A stretch of DNA of 64,000 bases, taken from NCBI RefSeq assembly GCF_017254835.1, contig NZ_JAFKCW010000005.1:214385-278384 (forward strand), in the 5' to 3' direction. The notes under the pieces were generated by a model. The model worked only from the letters and a program-made list of their open reading frames with translations. It was not told the origin of the DNA and made no database searches. The position numbers were made by a program, and so were the translations under genes. Source of the DNA: Algoriphagus aestuariicola (GTDB lineage: Bacteria; Bacteroidota; Bacteroidia; Cytophagales; Cyclobacteriaceae). This document shows, one piece after another, positions 26,378 through 35,863 of this stretch (positions are counted from its first letter, which is position 1; each line of letters opens with the position of its first letter).

Positions 26378-27061
26378 ATGGCTACCACAATTTCAAAACT
26401 TAGCAGCGTTGAAAGCTTTTCTCCGGATTTCATCCTTAATAGGTATTCGGTAAATCTTTTGGACAGTTCACAGGTGACTGCCAAGAGATTTTTTGATTTC
26501 ATTATGGTGAGTCTTTTTCTGGTCTTTGTCGCCAGCTGGTTATTTCCGATAATCGCCCTGTTGATAAAGATTGACTCCAGGGGGCCTGTTTTTTACAGGC
26601 AACTCAGGCATGGGCAAAATAACGTGCCGTTTTATTGCCTAAAATTTAGAAGTATGAAATTTGAACCGGAAGACCATTTTCGACAGGCTTCTAAAGACGA
26701 CGCGAGGGTTACAAAAGTAGGTGCCTTTCTCCGAAGAAGCAGTTTGGACGAATTGCCTCAGTTGTTGAATGTATTGATGGGTGAAATGACAATAGTTGGT
26801 CCAAGACCACATGCTGTACCTATGAACAAAGAGTTTGCGGAGAAAATTGAAAATTTTATGTGCAGACACACCGTAAAGCCTGGGATTACGGGGCTTGCTC
26901 AAGCAAAGGGGTATCGAGGGGAGATCAAGGATTCCTTCGATATGAACGCGCGTTTGAGATATGATCTCTTCTACATAAAAAACTGGAGCTTTCTGCTAGA
27001 CGTAAAGATAATTTTGTGGACATTTTATAGCTTGATCTTTAATAACGAGAATGCCTATTAG
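26378..27061 (+). CDS. Initiating sugar-1-phosphate transferase (WcaJ/PglC-like)
   Basis: The 227-residue monotopic membrane enzyme is of the bacterial sugar transferase family. Seen: a hydrophobic membrane segment near 48-65, then FKSRM-like LKFRSMKFEPEDH near 90, RRSSLDELPQLLNVL near 123, VGPRPHAVPM near 145 and KPGITGLAQAKGYRG near 170. These are the family motifs. It transfers a sugar-1-phosphate from UDP-sugar to undecaprenyl phosphate and so starts each repeat unit. It lacks the N-terminal four-helix domain of long WcaJ proteins. Alone on the plus strand, it has its own promoter region and is closed by a strong terminator, so chain initiation may be controlled apart from the main operon. 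Confidence 0.92.
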   Translation: MATTISKLSSVESFSPDFILNRYSVNLLDSSQVTAKRFFDFIMVSLFLVFVASWLFPIIALLIKIDSRGPVFYRQLRHGQNNVPFYCLKFRSMKFEPEDHFRQASKDDARVTKVGAFLRRSSLDELPQLLNVLMGEMTIVGPRPHAVPMNKEFAEKIENFMCRHTVKPGITGLAQAKGYRGEIKDSFDMNARLRYDLFYIKNWSFLLDVKIILWTFYSLIFNNENAY

Positions 27062-27196
27062 ATTTTGCTGTCTGGCCCGCCATTTTGAAGGTGTGTCATC
27101 TTAGGACGTGATTGAATCTGAAGTCGAAATAACCAAACAAATCTTACTTCTGGCAAAAAAGTCTTAAAATCGCGTGAGGGTCATATTAGAGAATGT

Positions 27197-27238
27197 AACA
27201 ACCTCATTGGAACTAGTTTCAATGAGGTTGTTTTTTTT
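27197..27238 (+). terminator. Strong rho-independent terminator
   Basis: A 16-bp stem (AACAACCTCATTGGAA against TTTCAATGAGGTTGTT, one G-U pair) closes on the tetraloop CTAG, and an eight-T run (27231-27238) ends the structure. It lies 136 bp after the sugar transferase stop. Confidence 0.9.
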
Positions 27239-27395
27239 GGGACATTGATGAAGAGATGTCGGACCTGTATCTTTTCGGACTCGTTCAGACCTCCAAAAGC
27301 CTTAGAAAAGACAATAATGAAACACGAATTTTGAGGAGGTTTTCCTTGGAGAAAATTATTGGGTCAATGACTTCAATCCTGGTAGGGTTTCCTTA

Positions 27396-27426
27396 GACAA
27401 TGCCGTAGTAGGCATTGTCATTTTTT
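27396..27426 (+). terminator. Second rho-independent terminator
   Basis: A perfect 9-bp stem (GACAATGCC/GGCATTGTC) with a 6-nt loop is followed by A and six T. No annotated gene precedes it directly, so either it backs up the terminator at 27197 or it ends a small unannotated transcript in 27240-27395. Confidence 0.75.
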
Positions 27427-27814
27427 AAGGTAGAAAGCCATCATCCACTTATTTCAGAAAAAGGCTGGCTCAAAAACAAATTCTACGGCGATCATTGTTG
27501 GAATTGAAAAGTTCCATTTTCCTATTTGAGACACCAAAAGAATCTCAAATCAACCCAAGATTTCGGATCTTCTTTTAGTCACCTGAAAAACATTTTGGTG
27601 ATTTTTTTCGGGTAAGGGGAAAGATTTGCCAAAACTCTATCAAGTAGCATCTCTACCTTTAAAACTTTCAGAAGAAGAGATTTTCTACCCGCCTATGAAG
27701 AGGAATTGACCTTAAAAAAGGAATTCCACCATCGAGTACCTTTATTAAACTGTGTATGTTCAGTTGCCGGTAAGTTGCTTCTTCCTCCCTTTCTTGGACG
27801 TGCGGAGAAGAAAA

Positions 27815-30800
27815 TCATCTTATTAATAGGGGTCTGGAAGCGGTGATCACATTGCCCAATGAATCTGTGGCATAAACGTAAACCCGGTAATTTGATTTAT
27901 CCTCAGGCACTTTTAGCTCTACCATCTGATAGTTGTTGACATTGTTCACGATCTCCGAGGAATTCTTCCAATTTTTGTCGTTGAGCACCTTCCATTCATA
28001 AGACAAGCTGCCCGAATAAGAATTCGTCACCGCGGCACTCATCCATATCTGCTGTCCGGGCTCGACGGGGTTCCAGTGGCCTACCACGGATATCTCCGGA
28101 AAGATGTCATGATCCAACACCGTGCCCTTCCACGCGCTTTGCAAATAGTAGTATGAAGGTTTCAACCTTCCTTTGTAATCGGTGATCCCAAACCATGTAG
28201 CAGTACCTTCGTACCTATCCCTCCAGCTAAAGGCAAATCCTCCCAAATTATATCCCTCATTGTCTTCGATGTAGTCGGTCCATTGCCTCGCATACCAATC
28301 CGCCTTCGATACTGATGAAAGCTCTATCAATAGACTGTCATTCCAATAGTCTCCATACTCGTGGCTCCAGTAGCCCTTGGGGCCAAACTCAGTCACAGCG
28401 TAGGGTCTTAGTGTATCAAATCGGGAAAAAACATCCTTTAAGACTTTCAAGTTTTGTTCATAGTAGGAGTTTATTCCCAGTACATCAATGGATGGGGCAT
28501 AAGTAGCAAAATCATGTACTGCTGCCAGCATCCGAATATGGTCGTGTTCCTCAGAGGAAAACACCGGGCGGGTAGGGTCGATGCTGTGTATTTTTTGGGC
28601 CAAGTTTTCCAAAAACTCCAAATAGGCTCTTCTTGTGAGGGTCAGATAGGGTTTGGCATAGTATTTCTTCAACAAGCCCCAGGTTTCATTTCCGATATTC
28701 CAAGCCACAATGCTTTTTTGCCCCTTATGTTTTTTAACATAGCCTAAAACTTTGTTTTCGTAGTCTTCTACTGCTTTCTTATCGCTGTAGTAGTCCACCT
28801 CTGGATCAAACCAAAAGCCATACATAATTTTCAGATCGAACTTCTCCGCGGCATTGAAAATATTCCGGTCATAAATCCCTGGCTCATACCTGCGGATTGT
28901 ATTTGCCCCGGATTCTTTTATTTGACGGAAATCGTGTTCCAATTGCTTTTTGGTCAAGGGGTAAAATCCTTCTTGCCAGTCGTGGCCTGTGTTGTAGCAA
29001 ATTCCTTTCATGAAAAAAGGTTCTCCGTCAACAATCCATGAAAAACTCCCGTAGCTGCCGGTGATGTTTTTATGGTGAGTTGGAAGGGCTACTTCATTTT
29101 CCGCTCTTTCATCCGCTTCGAATGGTGCGTCAAATTCTTTGAGTGTCGAGGATACCGAGGCTAGGTCAAAGGTCCAATCTATGTATTTTTCCTCTTGATT
29201 GGGCCTCCAGTCAGTCACCCAGTTCTTGTCCAAATTACTGTAAAATAACACCGCCGATTTTATCTCGGGGTACCTCGTGATAATACCTGAAAAGGAGCGC
29301 TTGTTCCATGCCGCTCCATCTTCATCGAAAGAGGTGGAACCAAATTCGGCAAGCATTACCGGGAGCTCACCCAAGGACAAGTCTGTGATGCTGTTGCGAA
29401 AAGGCAAATAAATTTCCTCAAAGCTTTTCGATTTTTTTTCCTGACTCGCCTTTGCGTAATTCAGGGCAGTAAGTCCTATCCAGTCCACATACTGCGATAC
29501 TGAGCCGCCATTTCCATAGGGAAAATAATCTCCCATCCCTTCAGCAGACCATGGACTCCATACCCAGCTCACGTTCTGCACCCCAAGTGCCTCAAATCGG
29601 TAGTGGACATGGCGCCAAGCGTTCTTAAAGTCTTCAGGTGTATTACCCCCAGAAGAAGACCAAGGATACATGGGGTTTTCCATTTCATGCGCAAAGCGCA
29701 AAAAAACCGGTGAGTCTAGAGATCTTAGGCTCAAGGCCATCTGGTCGATATAGGAGTCAAAATACCCTTCTGCAATGTAATGTAGCACCTTCCTGTTTTC
29801 TGCGATGTCAGGGTGGTCCTTATACTGAGCGAATAAATTCGAAAAGGGCTCCCAGGTAATCATGGGTATTGCTCCGTGGTCAACTATTGCCTTCCAATGA
29901 TTTTCGGGCAATGATCCATCCCCCCATGAAAGGTAGGTGGATACAATTGACCATTTGTGTTGGGCCTGTTTTTCCGATTCCTTGATGCGACGAAGGTCAC
30001 TTTCCGATTCTAGGGATGGAATATAGATTCCAGAATAAAATCCTCCCAGTTGCTTTTCGGCGACCGATGCCTCTCTTGGATCGGGTGTTTCTTCGGAAAA
30101 GACCTCAGACGAAGAAAAAGTAAACAACAATGAAGAAGCTACCACGAGGCAGGCAATAATCACAGGAGCTGCGATTTTGCTGAATTTATGATAGGAAATA
30201 TCGTACGAGGCAATAGGTTTGGCAGACTTCCAATTTTTCCAAATATTCCTTACAGCAAAAACCCAACGGGTCTGTCCAATCGCAAATGCTAGGAAAAAAA
30301 TGACTGCGTTGGAAATGGCAAAACTTGCCATAAGGAAACTATAGGGTTGCCAATCTTGGTTCAATCCATAAATTGCGGCTGCCAGCGAAATAGCCGAAAC
30401 GACCAAATTAGGCAGTCCAAGCAAAAATTCGTTTCTGGAGGTGTACTCTTTTGGAGTGGGGATATAGGGAACCTTAATATTAAGCAATGTATAGATAAAC
30501 CCAACCGTGTACACCCACCAAGTGCCTACTCTTAAAAGGCCGCCAAAAACATGGATACCCTTTTCATGCTTCCCATGTAGCCAATTTTGTGCGTACAGCC
30601 TCACGATCAGGTTCATTGCCAAAAATGGGGTGTAGAATAAAAAAAAGACGATGGGATTTAATATCCAAGGATACTCGCCGGTCAACAAAGAGCAAATCGG
30701 AACGGCAATATCTATAACGGTAATCAGGCCAAACAGATAATAGACCGGCATCAGGCCATAATGGACATTTTGCCTCCAAGTAAACTTCTTGAATAGCTTT

Positions 30801-31738
30801 GGAAAAAGGTTGATCCATAGGTCAAACGTACCTCTGCTCCATTTCAACTGTTGCTTGTAGTATGCTGACAGGCTACTCGGAACCAATCCTTCCGACAAGA
30901 TTTTTGGGACGTAAACTGACTTCCAGCCCTTGGAGTGCAGCAACATCGATGTGTGCATGTCCTCGGTGAGACCCGGTGCATGCCCTCCAATGGAGTCCAA
31001 CGCTGCCCTGCGAAAGGTGCAATTCGCGCCTATCGCCTGCGCTGTTCCAAAGTTGCCCATGGCTTGCATAAAGGGTCCATAAAACATATAGGTCTGCTCG
31101 GCAGCAGCCCTGGCGACAAACGTCTCGGCTTGGTTATAGTACGCCTGGACAATCTGGACATATCCAACCTTGGGGTCGTCAAAATAGTGAAGCACATGAT
31201 CCAAAAAATCAGGAAATGGTACATGATCGGGGTCTAGTATCACACAGATTTCACCTTTAGCCTGTTTCAATGCATTATTTACATTGCCAGCTTTTGCATG
31301 TTCGTGGGTACTTCTGGTTACATGAATTACTCCCAATTCCTCACAAAGGCGCTTCAATGCCGGATCATTCCCCTCATCGCAAAGATAACTGACATGGGGG
31401 TACGTGACCGCGACCATGGCTCTCAAGGTCTGCTCAAACATCTCGTAGGGTTCGCCAGGACAAGCTGTGGTGAACATGTCCACTGTCCGAAGCGGTTTCT
31501 GCTCAGCTGTGGTGACTCGCAGCTCTGGACTTGAAATGTTAGTATAGTGATACCACTCAAAAAACACTTTCAGTATTTTGAAAAATAGAGCCGTTGTGAG
31601 CAGACCAAACAAAACGGGGTGGCCGACCCCTACCTCTTTAAAAAAACCGTACAGAAAAACCAAAAGGGTCAGTAAGGCTAAGCCTACAAGAAGTTTCAGG
31701 AAGTTTTTTTTGGTAAGCATAGTACTGATGGGTGACAA
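27815..31738 (-). CDS. Trifunctional fusion: GT2 polysaccharide synthase - GH26-like - GH-A TIM-barrel hydrolase - Ig-like
   Basis: Seen in 1307 residues: two N-terminal membrane helices (13-60); a cellulose-synthase-like GT2 domain (about 84-320) with D87, CDEGND near 121, LDPDH (D169, D171), TED 258-260 and QQLKWSRG 296-303; several membrane helices (330-490); a further helix 520-541 that should lead out of the cytoplasm; a GH26-like domain (about 565-850) with RFAHEMENP (candidate acid/base E685) and LAEFGS (nucleophile E798); a GH2/GH5-like TIM barrel (about 890-1205) with GNETW (E1018) and TEFGP (E1117); and a C-terminal Ig-like module (about 1213-1307). The catalytic residues of all three enzymes appear intact. 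Inferred role: a processive beta-glycan synthase whose exported tail trims, releases or transglycosylates its own product. The polymer (mannan, glucan or mixed) is unknown. It is divergent from a homologous GH lipoprotein gene. Confidence 0.88.
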   Translation of the reverse strand: MSPISTMLTKKNFLKLLVGLALLTLLVFLYGFFKEVGVGHPVLFGLLTTALFFKILKVFFEWYHYTNISSPELRVTTAEQKPLRTVDMFTTACPGEPYEMFEQTLRAMVAVTYPHVSYLCDEGNDPALKRLCEELGVIHVTRSTHEHAKAGNVNNALKQAKGEICVILDPDHVPFPDFLDHVLHYFDDPKVGYVQIVQAYYNQAETFVARAAAEQTYMFYGPFMQAMGNFGTAQAIGANCTFRRAALDSIGGHAPGLTEDMHTSMLLHSKGWKSVYVPKILSEGLVPSSLSAYYKQQLKWSRGTFDLWINLFPKLFKKFTWRQNVHYGLMPVYYLFGLITVIDIAVPICSLLTGEYPWILNPIVFFLFYTPFLAMNLIVRLYAQNWLHGKHEKGIHVFGGLLRVGTWWVYTVGFIYTLLNIKVPYIPTPKEYTSRNEFLLGLPNLVVSAISLAAAIYGLNQDWQPYSFLMASFAISNAVIFFLAFAIGQTRWVFAVRNIWKNWKSAKPIASYDISYHKFSKIAAPVIIACLVVASSLLFTFSSSEVFSEETPDPREASVAEKQLGGFYSGIYIPSLESESDLRRIKESEKQAQHKWSIVSTYLSWGDGSLPENHWKAIVDHGAIPMITWEPFSNLFAQYKDHPDIAENRKVLHYIAEGYFDSYIDQMALSLRSLDSPVFLRFAHEMENPMYPWSSSGGNTPEDFKNAWRHVHYRFEALGVQNVSWVWSPWSAEGMGDYFPYGNGGSVSQYVDWIGLTALNYAKASQEKKSKSFEEIYLPFRNSITDLSLGELPVMLAEFGSTSFDEDGAAWNKRSFSGIITRYPEIKSAVLFYSNLDKNWVTDWRPNQEEKYIDWTFDLASVSSTLKEFDAPFEADERAENEVALPTHHKNITGSYGSFSWIVDGEPFFMKGICYNTGHDWQEGFYPLTKKQLEHDFRQIKESGANTIRRYEPGIYDRNIFNAAEKFDLKIMYGFWFDPEVDYYSDKKAVEDYENKVLGYVKKHKGQKSIVAWNIGNETWGLLKKYYAKPYLTLTRRAYLEFLENLAQKIHSIDPTRPVFSSEEHDHIRMLAAVHDFATYAPSIDVLGINSYYEQNLKVLKDVFSRFDTLRPYAVTEFGPKGYWSHEYGDYWNDSLLIELSSVSKADWYARQWTDYIEDNEGYNLGGFAFSWRDRYEGTATWFGITDYKGRLKPSYYYLQSAWKGTVLDHDIFPEISVVGHWNPVEPGQQIWMSAAVTNSYSGSLSYEWKVLNDKNWKNSSEIVNNVNNYQMVELKVPEDKSNYRVYVYATDSLGNVITASRPLLIR

Positions 31739-32034
31739 TCCAATGTGATTCTAACTATTATGTGTAAAAACCGCAAAGGCCATTTGAATCTATTGTTGGG
31801 TGGTCGAAATTACAAATATTTTAATTCCAGTTGTCAAAGGACGAATTTTTTAAAACATATAAAAAAGAGCTAAATCTATCCTCAGAACCAGAGGCTAGCA
31901 AGTCTCCACTAATTTTTCTTCAATGCCAGTAGGAAAACAGATATACTCGATAAATAAATGGAATCTCCATGAAAAGAATATCTGATAGTTTTTTCTTATT
32001 TGCAGAATAAGTGACAGGTGTCCTAAAATCTGAT
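31739..32034. promoter_or_regulatory. Divergent promoter region of the synthase-hydrolase pair
   Basis: These 296 bp separate the two divergent start codons and are AT-rich, with no gene. They should hold both promoters, so shared regulation is plausible; no specific operator was identified. Confidence 0.4.
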
Positions 32035-33330
32035 ATGAGAATAAGTAGTGCTATCCTTTTTGTATTAGCGATCAATTTGTATTGCTGCCAAAGCCCAAAG
32101 CAGCCGAACCAAAATCGAACCGTCGAAGTGGTATATAAAGATGGAAAAGCGCAATTGTTGCGACATGGCAAACCCTACCACATTAGGGGAGGTGGAGGAC
32201 ACGAACAGATGGAAAAGTTGGCTCTCTATGGTGGAAATTCAATTCGCACTTGGACTACGGAGGATGCTGGAAGAATTTTGGATGAAGCCGAAGCAAATGG
32301 ATTGACAGTAACCCTCGGATTGGAGGTAGGGCGCCAGTGGTGGGGAGAGGATTTCAACTATTGGAATTTGGGAGAGGTCGATCAAAAAATAGACGAATTG
32401 AAAAAAGTCGTTGAAAAATATAAAGACCATCCTGCCTTGTTGATGTGGGGAATTGGAAATGAGGTATATCTGTTTGGGGGAAACAGGCATATCATCTACC
32501 ATACGATCAACAAAATTGCGAAAATGATACATGAGACGGATCCCAACCATCCCGTCATGACCTCAATCCCAGTTGGCTTTGAATTTGACAGATATACGCT
32601 TTCATTTTTACTGATGCCTGATGTGGACATTTTGGGCTTCAATGCTTTTGCACGCTTGCCTGACGTCTATAGTCAGGTCTATGGACCTACGGGTTGGGGT
32701 AAACCCTATATTTTATCGGAGTGGGGACCTTCTGGACATTGGGAACTGAAGGACAATACCGAATGGGGAGCGCCAAAGGAACTGAGCAGTTCAGAAAAGG
32801 CCAAAATTGTAGACGGATACTGGGAAACTATCGAGAAAGACAGCGCCTTATATCTGGGTAACTATGCGTTTTATTGGGGACATAAATTTGAGGTTACCCA
32901 CACCTGGTTCAGTTTATTTTCTCAAGAGGGCTATGAAACAGAATCTTTGAACGTGCTAAGATCCAAGTGGTCTGGAAATGATTCGATCAATTGGGCACCG
33001 CGGATAGACAGTGTAGGGATTGAATCGACTATGAGACGTTACAACTATTATTTGCTTGGAGATTCTGTCTACCAGGCATCTGTCCACGCCCATGATCCGG
33101 ACAATGACAGCTTGTCTTATCGTTGGGAATTGAGACACGAAGGATTGGATTTTTACCAAAGTGGGAAATTTGACTATAATATGGAACACTTGGTGTCAGA
33201 GGGAAACAGTGAAACAATACGGTTTCAAGCTCCCAAGGAAATCGGGGGATATAGGCTTTTCACTTTTGTCTATGATGGGCAGGGCAATGTAGCCACACAT
33301 AATATTCCTTTTTATGTGACGTCAAAATGA
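32035..33330 (+). CDS. GH2/GH5-like glycoside hydrolase, probable lipoprotein
   Basis: ATG 32035 is preferred to GTG 32011, since MRISSAILFVLAINLYCC forms a lipoprotein-like signal (loose lipobox LYCC at Cys17/18). Seen in 431 residues: a TIM barrel of clan GH-A (about 40-315) with WGIGNEVY (acid/base E143) and LSEWGPSGHW (nucleophile E229), then an Ig-like C-terminal module (about 330-431, DNDSLSYRWEL). Both modules resemble the last two domains of the divergent fusion protein at 27815-31738. Inferred role: a surface or periplasmic partner that processes the same glycan. Exact substrate and CAZy family are uncertain. Confidence 0.82.
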   Translation: MRISSAILFVLAINLYCCQSPKQPNQNRTVEVVYKDGKAQLLRHGKPYHIRGGGGHEQMEKLALYGGNSIRTWTTEDAGRILDEAEANGLTVTLGLEVGRQWWGEDFNYWNLGEVDQKIDELKKVVEKYKDHPALLMWGIGNEVYLFGGNRHIIYHTINKIAKMIHETDPNHPVMTSIPVGFEFDRYTLSFLLMPDVDILGFNAFARLPDVYSQVYGPTGWGKPYILSEWGPSGHWELKDNTEWGAPKELSSSEKAKIVDGYWETIEKDSALYLGNYAFYWGHKFEVTHTWFSLFSQEGYETESLNVLRSKWSGNDSINWAPRIDSVGIESTMRRYNYYLLGDSVYQASVHAHDPDNDSLSYRWELRHEGLDFYQSGKFDYNMEHLVSEGNSETIRFQAPKEIGGYRLFTFVYDGQGNVATHNIPFYVTSK

Positions 33331-33551
33331 CCTTTTGGAAAATAAACAACGTTGCCCCAGATTGATGTTTTAGGTCATCAAAATGAATGCAGTTTTTCTG
33401 AGGGGGTGATTCGATTGTAGTGGGGCACTCCTCCTCTTGAGGTGGGATGCTTGGCTTTCGTCTCCTGTCGGCCTGTTTTTCTGGATAGCCTTAAATCAAA
33501 AGTTTCAAACCTAAGACAAAAGTCAAAGATTGATCAGGATTGAACGCCCGC

Positions 33552-34673
33552 TTACCGCTGCCAAAACACCGCCAGGCCGTCTTTTCCGGCCACTGCAATG
33601 TCTGTTTTTCCATCTCCGTTGAGATCAGTGACTGAGAAGTGGATGCCTGTGCCTTTGCCCACTCCCAGCGGGCCGTAGCTGATCACGTTTTTCACGAAAG
33701 TCTTCCCATCCCACTTGAAATAGTAGAGCCCAATCTCGTCCAAGCCTCCTGGATCTTTGCCGTTATGCGCGCGGTACCGCTTGCCGGTGACTAGCTCATT
33801 CTTCCCGTCTCCGTCCAGATCCACCCATTCCATGGCGTGGTATTGGGCATGATAGGGATCGATGGGATGCTTCGCAAAGCTAATTTGCCCTTCTCCGTCC
33901 CGCTTTTGCTCCATCCAAAACAGACCGTAGTTATGTCCCATACCGAAGATGAGGTCATTGAGCCCATCCCCGTTTAGGTCAGTGACGATGACCGGTACGC
34001 TGATGTCTCCCAGATTGAAGCTGGGATGGAAGTTCCACTGTCCTGTCCGCAAGTCCGCGGGAGCCTCATACCAGCCGAAAGAGGAAATCAGGTCTCCAAA
34101 TCCGTCTCCATTGATGTCACCAAATCCCAGTCCGTGGCCCTGTGTCTCAAATACCTCATACTTTTCAAATTGATTGGGTCCGATCCATTTGTAGAATGCC
34201 AGTGGTTTGCGGGGTGTATTGGGTACAATCTCCAGCGTGCCGTCCCCGTCTATGTCCCAGGCCCGGGTGGACTCGATGTTGCCAGTTTCCGCGATCAGAT
34301 GTTCTTTCCATTCGCCGTTGTTGCCGGGATTTTCCTTCCAAACCAGCTTTCCTTCAAACCAGCCTCCGGTCACAAAATCCATCTTGCCGTCCCCGTTGAC
34401 ATCCATGGAAATGGTCGAGAAGTCCTCGTAATACTCACCGTACCTTTTCACCTGTCCGATCAAAAAGCGATCCCTGAATTCCGGCCCCTTGTACCAATAG
34501 CTGCCCGAGACGAGATCGATGTGCCCATCCTTGTCCACATCAAAAGCTCCGACGGACTCGTTGCTTTCGAAGGCGATCAGCTGCTTTTCAAAACGGAGAT
34601 TTTGGGCTTGGGAAAAAGCAGAAAAGGAAAAGGTGAACAAAAGAATGGTAAGTGGAAAATTAGGTCGTTTCAT
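33552..34673 (-). CDS. Secreted FG-GAP/VCBS repeat protein
   Basis: The 373-residue protein has a cleavable signal peptide (MKRPNFPLTILLFTFSFSAFS, cut near SQAQ) and seven calcium-binding-like DxDxDG loops (DVDKDG, DVNGDG, DIDGDG, DINGDG, DLNGDG twice, DLDGDG) spaced as in a seven-bladed beta-propeller. Such FG-GAP proteins are exported and often bind ligands or partner enzymes; no catalytic motif is visible. It is convergent with the GH lipoprotein gene and divergent from the AraC-type regulator gene. The specific role is unknown. Confidence 0.85.
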   Translation of the reverse strand: MKRPNFPLTILLFTFSFSAFSQAQNLRFEKQLIAFESNESVGAFDVDKDGHIDLVSGSYWYKGPEFRDRFLIGQVKRYGEYYEDFSTISMDVNGDGKMDFVTGGWFEGKLVWKENPGNNGEWKEHLIAETGNIESTRAWDIDGDGTLEIVPNTPRKPLAFYKWIGPNQFEKYEVFETQGHGLGFGDINGDGFGDLISSFGWYEAPADLRTGQWNFHPSFNLGDISVPVIVTDLNGDGLNDLIFGMGHNYGLFWMEQKRDGEGQISFAKHPIDPYHAQYHAMEWVDLDGDGKNELVTGKRYRAHNGKDPGGLDEIGLYYFKWDGKTFVKNVISYGPLGVGKGTGIHFSVTDLNGDGKTDIAVAGKDGLAVFWQR

Positions 34674-34826
34674 TTAGGCATGATTGGGTTGGAATGCAAA
34701 GAAAAGAAACACGTGCAATCGAAGGTTGTCAAAATTGGAAAATGAGCTATCCTGATCTGTATGTTTTGGAAGCAGGAATTGGACAATCCCCAAATTCCAG
34801 TTAAACTTCACGGAAGTTCCCACGGC

Positions 34827-35798
34827 ATGCACGATTCTCAAGTTCAAAAATATCGGGTCTTTTTCGCAGTTCCCCCAAAAGTTCATCTCTTGGATCTATG
34901 CGGGCCGGCGCATGCCTTTTACGAGGCCAAGGTGCTAAACCCGTCTATTGAGATCTTTTTCATTTCTCTCAAAGGGAACTCCGAGGAAAGTTCGAGCCCA
35001 GGTTTGGGCATTAACAGCTTACTGGACTTTAGGGACTTTGAGCTCGGACCTGCCGATTGGTTGGTGATCCCTGGGCTGGAGTCTGAAATATATTTTCGTG
35101 GGGGATTTTACCAAACGATTCAGCCTTTTCTGGATTGGGTACGAGTCCAAGCCGGGAATTACGCCAAAGTTTGCTCGGTTTGTACAGGGACATTTCTTTT
35201 GGCGAATGCAGGAGTGCTCGATGGGAAATCTTGCACCACGCACTGGAAATACCGCGAAGTCTTCGAACGGCTTCACCCCACCGCACAGCTTATGGCCGAT
35301 CGGCTTTTTGTCAAAGATAGCAACATCTACTCCAGTGCGGGAGTTGCCTCGGGAATTGATCTTTCGCTTTTTCTTTTGGAGGAGGTTTTTGGGTCATTGT
35401 TCGCTTTCAAGGTAGCAAAAGAGATGGTGGTTTTTCTCCGCAGGATGCCAAATGACCCGCAGCTGAGCGTCTTTCTTCAGTTTCGAAACCATCTGGAAAA
35501 CCGTATTCATCAAGTCCAGGATTTGATGGCAAATCATCTGGATCAGCAGCTTTCATTGGAGGACCTGGCTGAAAAAGTAAATACGAGCCCTCGTAACCTC
35601 AGTCGGCTTTTCAAGAAAACGGTGGGAATCACCCTGGGAGAATATCGGGACAAACTCCGTTTTGAGAAGGCGCTACAACTTTTGGATGGTGGGGAAAAGG
35701 TAGAAGTCATTGCCTTGACTTGCGGACTGAAGAGTTCCAACCAACTCCGTTCCCTGCTCAGAAAATACCGGGACCTTATTCCTCAAAAATTGTCCTGA
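34827..35798 (+). CDS. GlxA-type transcriptional regulator (DJ-1/PfpI domain plus AraC HTH)
   Basis: The start at ATG 34827 (MHDSQVQKYRVFF) fits the family N-terminus; an in-frame ATG at 34761 would add 22 unmatched residues. Seen in 323 residues: a DJ-1/PfpI-like domain (about 8-190) with the nucleophile-elbow Cys in VCTGTFLLANAG, and a C-terminal AraC double helix-turn-helix (about 220-320; LSLEDLAEKVNTSPRNLSRLF, then KSSNQLRSLLRKY). GlxA-type proteins sense small ligands through the DJ-1-like domain. It lies 65 bp upstream of an exported DJ-1 protein gene with which it is probably cotranscribed. Confidence 0.9.
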   Translation: MHDSQVQKYRVFFAVPPKVHLLDLCGPAHAFYEAKVLNPSIEIFFISLKGNSEESSSPGLGINSLLDFRDFELGPADWLVIPGLESEIYFRGGFYQTIQPFLDWVRVQAGNYAKVCSVCTGTFLLANAGVLDGKSCTTHWKYREVFERLHPTAQLMADRLFVKDSNIYSSAGVASGIDLSLFLLEEVFGSLFAFKVAKEMVVFLRRMPNDPQLSVFLQFRNHLENRIHQVQDLMANHLDQQLSLEDLAEKVNTSPRNLSRLFKKTVGITLGEYRDKLRFEKALQLLDGGEKVEVIALTCGLKSSNQLRSLLRKYRDLIPQKLS

Positions 35799-35863
35799 TC
35801 CTGCGTACGCTTGTCCTTTTTTCCCAAGCTTGTGGATTTTAGTTTTGGAAAAAAGATCAAGAT

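Larger units (their letters stand above)
27062..27814. other. Intergenic region with two terminators and unassigned sequence
   Basis: Two good terminators lie at 27197-27238 and 27396-27426. From about 27430 to 27814 a frame on the plus strand is open in two pieces (interrupted by TAA near 27612) without a recognisable family or start. This may be a decayed gene or mobile-element remnant, but nothing proves it. Confidence 0.4.

Noticed and set aside
34026-34745. 239-codon frame opposite the FG-GAP gene
   Set aside because: The minus-strand frame has a signal peptide and seven DxDxDG repeats; the plus frame is its antisense shadow.
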